The position numbers and the translations under genes were made by a program. From Candidatus Dormiibacterota bacterium (lineage in GTDB: Bacteria; Chloroflexota; Dormibacteria; Dormibacterales; Dormibacteraceae), in assembly GCA_955652585.1 (NCBI GenBank), contig CATPBF010000031.1:1-10560 (forward strand): a stretch of 10,560 bases of DNA, read 5' to 3'. The notes below the pieces were generated by a model that was not told where the DNA came from, searched no databases, and was given only the letters and a program-made list of their open reading frames with translations. Within the stretch, counting starts at the first letter, position 1, and each line of letters begins with the position of its first letter. Below, in pieces: positions 1 through 5,867 of the stretch.

Positions 1-1193
1 CCTACAAAGCGTGCGATGACTCCGGAACCGGCGGTGGCTATGTTGCTGAAGCCCATGAACAGGCCTGCCTCACCGGGCGGGATTATGTCCTGGATGAAGG
101 CCCAGTCGACGGAGAAGAAGAGCCCGTACCCGATCCCTATCACGACGCCGACCAGGGTCGCCTGAGCAGCCAGGACCGGGACCTTCAGGGCATTCGCAAG
201 CGGCTCCAACAGTGACGAGGGTAATAGCTGGTAGTGGCTGAAGACCAGAATCAGCACTCCAGCGGCGCCCAGCAGGCCACCCCACAGGATCAGGGGCCGC
301 CGCCCGATCCGATCTGAAGCCCGTGCCGCCGGCAGCGCGACGATGAGGGCGGACACGATCACCAAGCCCTGGAGCGTGTAGGCGGCGGTCACGGCCGCGT
401 CGACGTGGCCCTGATAGAAGACGTCGCTGAAGTAGTACAGAACGAAGCTTTGCAGCCCGACCAACCCCATGAGGATCAGCAGCCGGGAGGCCATCAGCCA
501 CAGGAAATGCGGGTTGCGCAGTGGTCGTGAGAAGGTGGTTGCGAACGCTTGCCGCAGGCTCGTGAACTGCGCCCTGGTTGCCTCAGCCCGGTCGGGGACC
601 AGCAGCACGGTCGGCACCATCGTGGCCAGCAGGAGAAAGCAGATGCTGAGGATCGCCGCGGTCCGCCCGAAGTGGGCGAGGATGTAGCCCGCCCCCACCG
701 ATCCCGCAATCAACCCGATCGCGTTCGACGCCCCGTAGTAACCGGAGGCGGTGCCGCGCTGCGCCACCGGGACGACGTCGGGTAGGAGGCCCTGGTATGG
801 ACCCTGCGCCGTGTTGGATGCCGTTTGCAGCAGGAAGTAGAAGATCAGGACCAGCCAGTAGCTGCCGGCCAAGGCAATGCCGACCAGGAAGATCACGTCT
901 CCGACGGTGCCGGCGAAGATAAACGGGTGCCGGCGCCCGAACCGCGTGCGGGTGCGGTCCGAGTACGAGCCGACCAGCGGCTGCCAGACCACCGCCATCA
1001 GCGACCCGACTCCCTCCAGGACGCCCAGCGCCGGCCCCTTGTGCGCATTGCCGACCAGGTGGACGACGAGGTCGGGCAAGATCAGGCCGCCGAGGCTCGT
1101 CCACAGGTAGCCGATCGCGATCCAGTAGATGGACAGAAGGGCGAAGTCGAGATGGGTCAGCCGGGCTAACGACCGCCGTGCGGCCAGCGCCAT
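1..1193 (-). CDS. MFS transporter, SLC45/GPH sugar-transporter-like (3' end cut by window edge)
   Basis: This is the first 397 codons of a major facilitator superfamily permease; the reading frame is open to the left edge, so the C-terminus is missing. Hydrophobic helices repeat through the protein. The loop at about residues 78-90 reads SDRTRTRFGRRHP, the MFS signature between helices 2 and 3, and it recurs in the second half at about 293-300 as SDRIGRRP. The segment around 138-160 (PDVVPVAQRGTASGYYG) and the late VDWAFIQDIIP (about 362-372) resemble the SLC45/sucrose and GPH branch of MFS, whose members move sugars or glycosides with a cation. The substrate cannot be read from sequence. The ATG overlaps the TGA of the acyl-CoA dehydrogenase by one base (TGATG), implying coupled translation. 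The MFS call is firm; the subfamily is likely; the substrate is unknown. Confidence 0.88.
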   Translation of the reverse strand, partial: MALAARRSLARLTHLDFALLSIYWIAIGYLWTSLGGLILPDLVVHLVGNAHKGPALGVLEGVGSLMAVVWQPLVGSYSDRTRTRFGRRHPFIFAGTVGDVIFLVGIALAGSYWLVLIFYFLLQTASNTAQGPYQGLLPDVVPVAQRGTASGYYGASNAIGLIAGSVGAGYILAHFGRTAAILSICFLLLATMVPTVLLVPDRAEATRAQFTSLRQAFATTFSRPLRNPHFLWLMASRLLILMGLVGLQSFVLYYFSDVFYQGHVDAAVTAAYTLQGLVIVSALIVALPAARASDRIGRRPLILWGGLLGAAGVLILVFSHYQLLPSSLLEPLANALKVPVLAAQATLVGVVIGIGYGLFFSVDWAFIQDIIPPGEAGLFMGFSNIATAGSGVIARFV

Positions 1194-2392
1194 CAATCTG
1201 GTTCGTAGGGAGGGAGCGACTTCTTGACCGGACGGTCTTCCCGATAACCGAGCGCGTACTCGCCCTGGAGGATCGTGTGAATCTCGCGCGTGCCCTCGTA
1301 GATGATCGGCGCACGTGCGTTGCGGAGGAAGCGCTCAACCGGGTACTCGGCCGAATATCCATACGCCCCGTGGACCTCGATGGCGTCATGGGCGGCGTTG
1401 AAAGCGGCATCGGTGGCGTACTGCTTGGCCATCGACACGTCGCGTGTGTGTCGAATGCCTTTGTTTTTCATCCACGCGACTTTGAAATACAGGAGCCGGC
1501 AGATCTCGTAGTCGCGTGACATGCGCGCAATCATCTGCTGGACCAGCTGGTAGCGGCCGATCTCCTGGCCGAACGTCTTGCGTTCGCGCGCGTACTTCAC
1601 CGATGCGTCTAGGCAGGCGCGAACGGTGCCGGCGGCGCCCGCTGCGACCGTGAAGCGCCCGTTGTCAAGGCAGCTCATTGCGATCTTGAACCCATCGCCT
1701 TCATCGCCGATCCGATCACGCTCGGGCACCTCGACGTCGGACATGAAGATCGAACCCACGTCACCAGCCCGGATGCCGAGGCGATCCTTGATCGGTTCCG
1801 TTCGCAGCGCCGGCCCGCATTGGGCGCGGTCGAGCATGAAGGCGGAGACGCCGCGGCTTCCGGCCGTCGGGTCTGTCTTGGCGAAGACGAGGAGGAAGTC
1901 GGCGGTGTCCGCGTCGGAAACCCACACCTTCGATCCGTTGAGGACGTAGCCGCCGCCGGATCGACGGGCGGTCGACTGCATCGAGGCCACGTCGGAGCCG
2001 GCGTTCGGCTCGGTGAGCCCATAGCAGGCGAGCTTCTGGCCCGAAGCCATGGGCACGAGCCATCGCTGCTTCTGGTCCTCGTCGGCCCACGTGTACAGCC
2101 CCATGCCGACCAGGCCGACATGCACGGAAAGCACCGTCCGATAGGTGGTATCGACGTACTCGAGCTCCTCGCAAACCAGGCCCAGGGACAGGTAGTCCAG
2201 GCCGTGGCCGCCGTAGCGCTGCGGGAAGCACACGCCGGGCAGCCCCATCGAAGCGAGCTTCGCGAAGATCTTGGGGTCGTGGTGGCCTTCGCGATCGTTG
2301 GCCGCGACCGTGGGTGCGAACTCGCGCGCGCAAAAGTCGCGGACAGCGGCCACCAGCTGTTCCTGGTCTTCTGTCAGCGCCAGGTCGAGCAC
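1193..2392 (-). CDS. Acyl-CoA dehydrogenase, FAD-dependent
   Basis: This is a full-length 399-residue acyl-CoA dehydrogenase, a soluble flavoenzyme that introduces an alpha,beta double bond into an acyl-CoA and passes electrons to electron-transfer flavoprotein. The N-terminal helical domain is followed by the flavin-contacting motif CYGLTEPNAGSD (about 123-134), the beta-domain WVSDA segment (about 157-161), RKTFGQ (about 271-276), and VHGAYGYSAEYPVER (about 340-354). The sequence IYEGTREIH places the catalytic base at Glu366, the position used in medium-chain and glutaryl-CoA dehydrogenases. The usual HGGYGY is HGAYGY here. The chain length specificity is not decidable, although the C-terminus is somewhat like glutaryl-CoA dehydrogenases. 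The GTG start shares one base with the TAG of the upstream cvpA-like gene, and the stop shares one base with the downstream transporter start, so this is an internal operon gene. Confidence 0.95.
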   Translation of the reverse strand: MLDLALTEDQEQLVAAVRDFCAREFAPTVAANDREGHHDPKIFAKLASMGLPGVCFPQRYGGHGLDYLSLGLVCEELEYVDTTYRTVLSVHVGLVGMGLYTWADEDQKQRWLVPMASGQKLACYGLTEPNAGSDVASMQSTARRSGGGYVLNGSKVWVSDADTADFLLVFAKTDPTAGSRGVSAFMLDRAQCGPALRTEPIKDRLGIRAGDVGSIFMSDVEVPERDRIGDEGDGFKIAMSCLDNGRFTVAAGAAGTVRACLDASVKYARERKTFGQEIGRYQLVQQMIARMSRDYEICRLLYFKVAWMKNKGIRHTRDVSMAKQYATDAAFNAAHDAIEVHGAYGYSAEYPVERFLRNARAPIIYEGTREIHTILQGEYALGYREDRPVKKSLPPYEPD

Positions 2393-3123
2393 TACTTGCT
2401 GGGCGAGGGACTTACTTTCGGCGTGGGCGACGGGGTCACCTTGGGGAGGGGCTTCAGATCGTGCGGCCCGACGTGGCCAATGAACGGAATATGGGACCCG
2501 ATGGAGAGGACTATCGGAACCGCCCTCGAGCTGTGCAGCTGCGGTTGCAGGAAATCGATAAAGATCTGCTGCAGCTGGTGGATGCCCGCCACCGAGTCGA
2601 TGCTCGCGCCCGATGACTTGCCGGCGGCGGTCTTGAGCGCTTGGAGATCCGACTTGGAGACCATCGCCGAAGTGATCGGGTTGGAGAGGATGAAGTTCTC
2701 CAGCTGATTGACCTGGGCCAGGGTCAGGGTCGCGCTTTTCAGCGTCGGCTCGAATGCGTTGTCGAGGGTGACCAGCGCCGAAACGGCCAGGTAGATGATG
2801 ACGATGGTCACGGCGACGTGGACGAAGATCCCGAGCAGGCCGTCGACACCACGAATCGCCTCGAGGCGATGGAACGCGCCTCCGATCGCGCCTCCGATCG
2901 CGCCCAGGATCACCGCAAGGATCAGGGCCACGAACACGCTCAGCACCGCGTTGATGTGCAGGAGCTTCTGCATCTCGTTTGTGTACTGGTCGTGGAACCT
3001 AAAGATCACCAGGAGAGTGCCGAAGAAGAAGATCTCCGCCATGAGCGGCTGGATCACTCCTCGCTGGTATCCGAGGAAGAGCGCCACTATGAGCGCGAGC
3101 ACGATGACCGCGTCGATGATCAT
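2392..3123 (-). CDS. CvpA-family membrane protein with Ser/Pro/Thr-rich C-terminal tail
   Basis: The 243-residue protein has four predicted membrane helices (about 2-20, 27-43, 58-84 and 94-119). Two hallmarks of the CvpA (colicin V production) family are present: an N-terminal D-x-hydrophobic stretch ending GYQRG, and a G-V-D-G-L-L-G motif entering the last helix (about 92-98). Family members are linked to colicin V export and envelope homeostasis in proteobacteria, but their molecular role is poorly defined. The third helix contains a glycine zipper, GAIGGAIGGA, encoded by a 12-base tandem repeat. About 120 residues follow the membrane domain; they are predicted soluble and end in a low-complexity KVTPSPTPKVSPSPSK tail that typical short CvpA proteins (about 160-180 residues) lack. 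The ATG overlaps the TGA of the preceding 7-TM gene by four bases (ATGA). Confidence 0.8.
   Translation of the reverse strand: MIIDAVIVLALIVALFLGYQRGVIQPLMAEIFFFGTLLVIFRFHDQYTNEMQKLLHINAVLSVFVALILAVILGAIGGAIGGAFHRLEAIRGVDGLLGIFVHVAVTIVIIYLAVSALVTLDNAFEPTLKSATLTLAQVNQLENFILSNPITSAMVSKSDLQALKTAAGKSSGASIDSVAGIHQLQQIFIDFLQPQLHSSRAVPIVLSIGSHIPFIGHVGPHDLKPLPKVTPSPTPKVSPSPSK
2876..2899. repeat. 12-bp tandem duplication inside the CvpA-family gene
   Basis: GCGCCTCCGATC occurs twice in tandem, with a partial third copy. It is in frame and encodes the glycine-zipper pattern GAIGGAIGGA of the third membrane helix. It may be a slippage-derived duplication or simple codon constraint. Confidence 0.8.
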
Positions 3124-3806
3124 GCGGTCCTGGCCTTCGACGAGACTAGCTCGCGGCGAGCTTCGATGACCAGGAAGCCACCAAACATGGCGATGATACC
3201 CACCGCTTCACTGAGAGGCTGCGCGATGTAAACGCCCTTTGACTGCGCGTAGCTGTGGCCGCCGGCCACGATGAACGCGCCCGTGGCCAGCACGGCCAGG
3301 CCGAGCACCCGGTTTCGTGGCGCGCCCGAACGCGCCGACTTCCATGCCGACCAGGCCGCGCCGCCGACGAGGAGCAGCGATCCGCCGACATTCGTGATCA
3401 GCGGCAGTGCGGCCGAAACGTCGATCGCGCCGCGAGGCGGGACCTGCGCCTTTAGCAGCGCCGGGTACGTATGCGACATGAGCACGGCCACCACACATAT
3501 CAACGAGATAGCGGTCATGACGATTACGGCCCACCGTCCAGCTCGAGGCGGCACGAGCAGCAGCAGCGAGCCGGTTCCCAGCCAGCCTACGTTCAGCAGC
3601 CCCCCGAAGAGGTAGTAACCCTTGTAGGTTGCATCCGACCAGCCGGCAAGCTGCCCGACGGTCTCGAATGCGGCCGCCACCCCGAACATCGCGAGGGCCA
3701 GCGCCCAGATCGCCTGGTAGGGCTTGCGGCGCGTGAGATATTGCCGTCCCACGACCACCGCGAAGGCGGCGCCGACCGCGGCTGCAATGAGGGGGATCAG
3801 GAACAC
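3120..3806 (-). CDS. Seven-TM membrane protein of unknown function
   Basis: I do not recognise this family. From the GTG at 3806 it encodes 228 residues with seven hydrophobic segments, at about residues 1-19, 31-49, 63-85, 91-111, 131-153, 166-185 and 195-214. The loops are short, and the C-terminal tail is basic (EARRELVSSKARTA). The glycine-rich third helix (GYYLFGGLLNVGWLGTGSLLLL) is distinctive. No enzymatic or transport motif is visible. It is the first gene of the leftward chain and overlaps the CvpA-family gene by four bases. A TTG at 3815 would add three residues. I prefer GTG because the TTG overlaps the last base of a putative -10 box (TATCAT), which would make the GTG nearly leaderless. 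The membrane-protein call is firm; the function is unknown. Confidence 0.75.
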   Translation of the reverse strand: MFLIPLIAAAVGAAFAVVVGRQYLTRRKPYQAIWALALAMFGVAAAFETVGQLAGWSDATYKGYYLFGGLLNVGWLGTGSLLLLVPPRAGRWAVIVMTAISLICVVAVLMSHTYPALLKAQVPPRGAIDVSAALPLITNVGGSLLLVGGAAWSAWKSARSGAPRNRVLGLAVLATGAFIVAGGHSYAQSKGVYIAQPLSEAVGIIAMFGGFLVIEARRELVSSKARTA

Positions 3807-3814
3807 CGCGGCCA

Positions 3815-3820
3815 ATGATA
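3815..3820 (-). promoter_or_regulatory. Putative -10 box for the leftward operon
   Basis: Read on the minus strand, the hexamer is TATCAT, one mismatch from TATAAT. Its last base lies eight bases before the GTG at 3806, so transcription would start at or within two or three bases of the start codon. No convincing -35 hexamer is seen 16-18 bases upstream. Confidence 0.35.
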
Positions 3821-3873
3821 GTGGGATGGCCTCGAGAGGCCACCCCGTACGGGCGATCCCGCCTGGCTTCAGT

Positions 3874-3879
3874 TAGACT
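3874..3879 (+). promoter_or_regulatory. Putative -10 box for the parA gene
   Basis: TAGACT matches the TAnnnT form of a -10 element and ends ten bases before the TTG start of the ParA-like gene. The predicted 5' leader is about four bases, too short for a Shine-Dalgarno, and none is visible. No clear -35 is present. The spacing, not a consensus match, is the main argument. Confidence 0.35.
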
Positions 3880-3889
3880 CGGTGCACTC

Positions 3890-4657
3890 TTGGCCCGAAC
3901 GATCGCCGTCGCCATGCAAAAGGGTGGTGTTGGCAAGACCACCACTGCTGTCAACCTCGGCGCTGCACTGGCGGAGATCGGCCAGCGCGTTTTGCTCATC
4001 GATCTCGACGCTCAGGGTCACCTGACCCTCTACATGAAGCCTCCCGCCGAGCTGGAGAAGACGATCTACCACCTCCTGGTCGACCCCGACACAACGGTCA
4101 CCGACGTCGTGCAAGAGGCACCGCAGATGGGCGTTCATTACATCCCGGCAGACGTCGAGCTGGCCGGCGCCGACAACCAGCTCATAAACGAGATCGGCCG
4201 CGAGAGCATCCTTCGCGACAAGCTCGAGCCGGTGCAGAAGCGCTACGACTTCATCATCATCGATTGCCCGCCATCACTCGACCTGATCGTCATCAACGCG
4301 CTGGTGGCGGCGGACGAGGTGCTGGTGCCGCTGCAGGCAGAATTCCTGGCGCTGAAGGGCATGCAGGAGCTCCTGATCACAATGGAGCGCGTGAAGCGCC
4401 GGCTCAACCCGCGCCTGGAGCTCATCGGCATCCTCCCCACCCTCTACAAGGCGCGCGCGCTCCATTCGCAGGAGGTGCTCGCTGCGGTTAGAGAGAAGTA
4501 CGGCGACAAGGTGTACGACTTCGGCGTCACCGACTCGATTCGCTTCGCGGAGACGCCGCTGGCAGGGCAGTCGATCCTCCAGTACGCGAAGGACTCAGAC
4601 GGCGCGAGGTCGTATCGTGCACTGGCAGCCCGGGTAATGGAGAATCACAGGGACTGA
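3890..4657 (+). CDS. Orphan ParA/Soj-type P-loop ATPase
   Basis: The 255-residue protein is a ParA-family deviant-Walker ATPase, a class that dimerises with ATP on nucleoid DNA to position cargo. KGGVGKTTT (residues 11-19) carries both the signature lysine (K11) and the P-loop lysine (K16). LLIDLDAQG (35-43) supplies the switch aspartate D40. FIIIDCPPSL (121-130) is the Walker B region with D125. The later TDSIRFAETPLAGQSI matches the Soj-type segment before the C-terminus. The canonical DPQGN is DAQGH here. The frame is open further upstream to an ATG at 3815, but family proteins begin as xARTIAVAMQKGG, so I place the start at TTG 3890 just after a putative -10 box. No parB or parS is visible; the only linked gene is the overlapping 97-residue ORF. 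The cargo is therefore unknown. Confidence 0.92.
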   Translation: MARTIAVAMQKGGVGKTTTAVNLGAALAEIGQRVLLIDLDAQGHLTLYMKPPAELEKTIYHLLVDPDTTVTDVVQEAPQMGVHYIPADVELAGADNQLINEIGRESILRDKLEPVQKRYDFIIIDCPPSLDLIVINALVAADEVLVPLQAEFLALKGMQELLITMERVKRRLNPRLELIGILPTLYKARALHSQEVLAAVREKYGDKVYDFGVTDSIRFAETPLAGQSILQYAKDSDGARSYRALAARVMENHRD

Positions 4658-4950
4658 TGCCTACCTTCAAGCGCGTTACGCTCTCAGGCTCGGAGGAGCT
4701 GTTCCGGCCGACGCGGCCGCAGGTCGTGACCGACACCGACGACGTGATCCGGGAGACGGTCGATAGGCACGAGAAGGTCAAAGAGGTCGTGTTCCGGACG
4801 CTTCAGTTCACGCCGGAGGAGATCGAGCTCCTGCTCGAAGCGATCCAGACGGCCAAGTATCCAGATCGGGTGCGAGCGAAGCCGGCTCTGGACAAGTTCG
4901 ACTCCCTGGATGCGCTTCGGGTCAAAGTCCAGGGCGAAACGGCAGACTGA
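4657..4950 (+). CDS. Small 97-residue protein coupled to ParA, possible ATPase partner
   Basis: I do not recognise this protein. Its ATG shares one base with the TGA of the ParA-like gene (TGATG), so the two are almost certainly co-translated. The N-terminal 20 residues are basic and probably unstructured (MPTFKRVTLSG, then RPTRP). They are followed by a charged, probably helical stretch at about 26-48 and a second amphipathic helix, FTPEEIELLLEAIQTAKYP (about 51-68), then an acidic tail. No helix-turn-helix, ParB, membrane or metal motif is visible. ParA-type ATPases are often paired with a small partner whose basic N-terminal peptide stimulates ATP hydrolysis, and the layout here fits that pattern. 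The partner role is inference; being a real gene is well supported by the overlap and frame. Confidence 0.75.
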   Translation: MPTFKRVTLSGSEELFRPTRPQVVTDTDDVIRETVDRHEKVKEVVFRTLQFTPEEIELLLEAIQTAKYPDRVRAKPALDKFDSLDALRVKVQGETAD

Positions 4951-4954
4951 ATTT

Positions 4955-4984
4955 ATGAGAGAAAACCTGCCGGTTTTCCCTCAT
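4955..4984. repeat. Inverted repeat, 13-bp arms, in convergent spacer
   Basis: The arms at 4955-4967 and 4972-4984 pair at 12 of 13 positions (one A-C mismatch at 4960/4979) around a TGCC loop. It begins five bases after the stop of the 97-residue gene. Neither strand shows a good T tract directly after it, so it may protect a 3' end or act with the next hairpin rather than terminate alone. Confidence 0.7.
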
Positions 4985-4985
4985 C

Positions 4986-5022
4986 GGCGGGTCGGCTTCG
5001 CCGACGCGCCTGCGTCTTTTCT
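4986..5022 (+). terminator. Probable rho-independent terminator of the parA operon
   Basis: A GC-rich hairpin (arms 4986-4996 and 5000-5010, ten pairs with one G-G mismatch, TTC loop) is followed after a few bases by a T-rich run (TCTTTTCT, 5015-5022). It sits 35 bases beyond the last gene of the plus-strand pair, where a terminator is expected. The T tract is slightly displaced from the stem, which lowers confidence. Confidence 0.5.
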
Positions 5023-5063
5023 CGCTGTTGGGATTGACTAAATATCTCTCCTCGCCACGCATG

Positions 5064-5078
5064 GTGCCAATCAGGCAC
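5064..5078. repeat. Short inverted repeat (5-bp stem)
   Basis: GTGCC and GGCAC flank an AATCA loop. The stem is short and could be chance alone, but it is the third of four hairpins in a 155-base spacer. Between 5023 and 5063 I see only an AT-rich stretch with a TTGACT that lacks a matching -10. Confidence 0.4.
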
Positions 5079-5088
5079 GTTAAGGGAC

Positions 5089-5107
5089 GGCCGGAGTAAA
5101 TCCGGCC
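5089..5107 (-). terminator. Hairpin, possible terminator of the microprotein gene
   Basis: GGCCGGA and TCCGGCC form a perfect 7-bp stem with a five-base loop. On the minus strand it lies 13 bases after the TAA of the 32-residue gene, as expected for a terminator. It is followed only by GTCCCTT, not a proper T tract, so termination is uncertain. Confidence 0.35.
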
Positions 5108-5120
5108 CAGACACCACGCA

Positions 5121-5219
5121 TTAGCGTTTCTTGGAGCGGCGGCGGATGTAGCCGTAGGTCCAGAAGAGACACACGCCGAGCAAGAGGATCGAGAAGCCGA
5201 CCACGGCGGCGCGCTGCAT
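5121..5219 (-). CDS. 32-residue single-TM microprotein
   Basis: The ATG at 5219 opens a 32-codon frame ending in TAA. The peptide begins with MQRAAVVG, continues through one hydrophobic helix of about 18 residues (4-21, then WTYGYI) and ends with a strongly basic tail (RRRSKKR). By the positive-inside rule this suggests an inner-membrane peptide with its C-terminus in the cytoplasm. A clean hydrophobic-then-basic pattern over the whole frame is unlikely by chance in GC-rich spacer DNA. It is divergent from the metallo-hydrolase gene with only 18 bases between starts, and a hairpin follows its stop. I cannot assign a function; known proteins of this shape often modulate a membrane complex. The frame continues upstream, antisense to the hydrolase, and I regard that extension as a shadow. 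Confidence 0.5.
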   Translation of the reverse strand: MQRAAVVGFSILLLGVCLFWTYGYIRRRSKKR

Positions 5220-5237
5220 TTGCGTAAATACTGAGAC

Positions 5238-5825
5238 ATGGGGAAACTGGGGATCGTCAAGGTCAGGCTCGATCGCGAGGTCAACGGCTACGTCCTGTCG
5301 TGCGGGACCACGAAGGAGGCGGTCGTCATCGACCCGGGCCTTCCCGTCGACAAGCTCGCCGAGCAGGCCAATGGGCTGACCGTCAAGTACATCGTGGCCA
5401 CCCATGGGCACCCGGGCCACGTGGCTGGCAAGGACGACCTGAAGGAGCTGACCGGCGGCCAGACGGCGATTCACTCGGCCGACGCCAAACAGTTCCTGCG
5501 CTCGGCCGACCGCTATCTGCTCGACGGGGACGAGCTAGAGTTCGGCGAGTTCAAGCTCATGGTGCTCTACACGCCGGGACACACACCAGGGAGCGTGTGC
5601 TTCGTCATCGCGAACCACGCGTTCGTGGGCGATACCCTCCTTGCAGGCGGGATCGGCAAGCAGACGCCCGAGACCGACCTGCGTCGGCAGATGATGAGCA
5701 TCGGCACCAAGCTGATGCGGCTGCCGCTCGCGACCGCGCTTTATCCGGGCCACGGGCCCGCGACCAGCCTCGAGCGTGAGCTCGGGCAGAACCCGATCTT
5801 CCGAGGCGCACCGACCCGCGCTTAG
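5238..5825 (+). CDS. Metallo-beta-lactamase-fold hydrolase, glyoxalase II-like, with altered HxHxGH motif
   Basis: The 195-residue protein has the compact MBL fold of the YcbL/glyoxalase II-like group, which usually hydrolyse thioesters such as S-lactoylglutathione or related small molecules with two metal ions. Visible ligands are H56 and H58 in ATHGHPGHV, H61, H115 in TPGHTPGS, D132 in FVGDTLLAG, and H172 in YPGHGPAT. The ending RELGQNPIF is typical of the group. The key oddity is Gly60 where the motif HxHxDH has aspartate, which normally binds metal 2 and helps activate water. The codon is GGC, one base from GAC. The enzyme may be mononuclear, altered or impaired; this is not settled by sequence. 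The ATG at 5238 has no Shine-Dalgarno, and an AT-rich TAAATACT lies just upstream. Confidence 0.9.
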   Translation: MGKLGIVKVRLDREVNGYVLSCGTTKEAVVIDPGLPVDKLAEQANGLTVKYIVATHGHPGHVAGKDDLKELTGGQTAIHSADAKQFLRSADRYLLDGDELEFGEFKLMVLYTPGHTPGSVCFVIANHAFVGDTLLAGGIGKQTPETDLRRQMMSIGTKLMRLPLATALYPGHGPATSLERELGQNPIFRGAPTRA

Positions 5826-5867
5826 CTATTGGTTCCGAACCCCAAGCGAATGTTGGTGACGGAGGCG

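Noticed and set aside
583..1410. Long minus-strand frame of 275 codons overlapping the MFS and acyl-CoA dehydrogenase genes
   Set aside because: The product is Arg/Pro/Ala-rich with no domain, in a different frame from two clear genes. It is a GC-rich shadow.
1820..2707. Plus-strand 295-codon frame antisense to the acyl-CoA dehydrogenase and cvpA-like genes
   Set aside because: It crosses two convincing overlapping genes on the other strand and has no recognisable domain; the openness is due to high GC.
3815..3889. N-terminal extension of the ParA-like protein to the ATG at 3815
   Set aside because: The extra 25 residues are not ParA-like, the ATG overlaps the opposite gene's start region, and the putative -10 box lies within the extension. 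Family alignment places the start at TTG 3890.
4922..5062. Minus-strand 46-codon frame starting MRGEERYLVNP with an RRRR run
   Set aside because: It runs through both strong hairpins, overlaps the end of the 97-residue gene antisense, and has no ribosome site. The arginine run comes from GC-rich stem sequence. I would reconsider only if relatives conserve the peptide.
5034..5062. TTGACT as a -35 element in the spacer
   Set aside because: No acceptable -10 lies 16-18 bases downstream and no plus-strand gene begins nearby until 5238.
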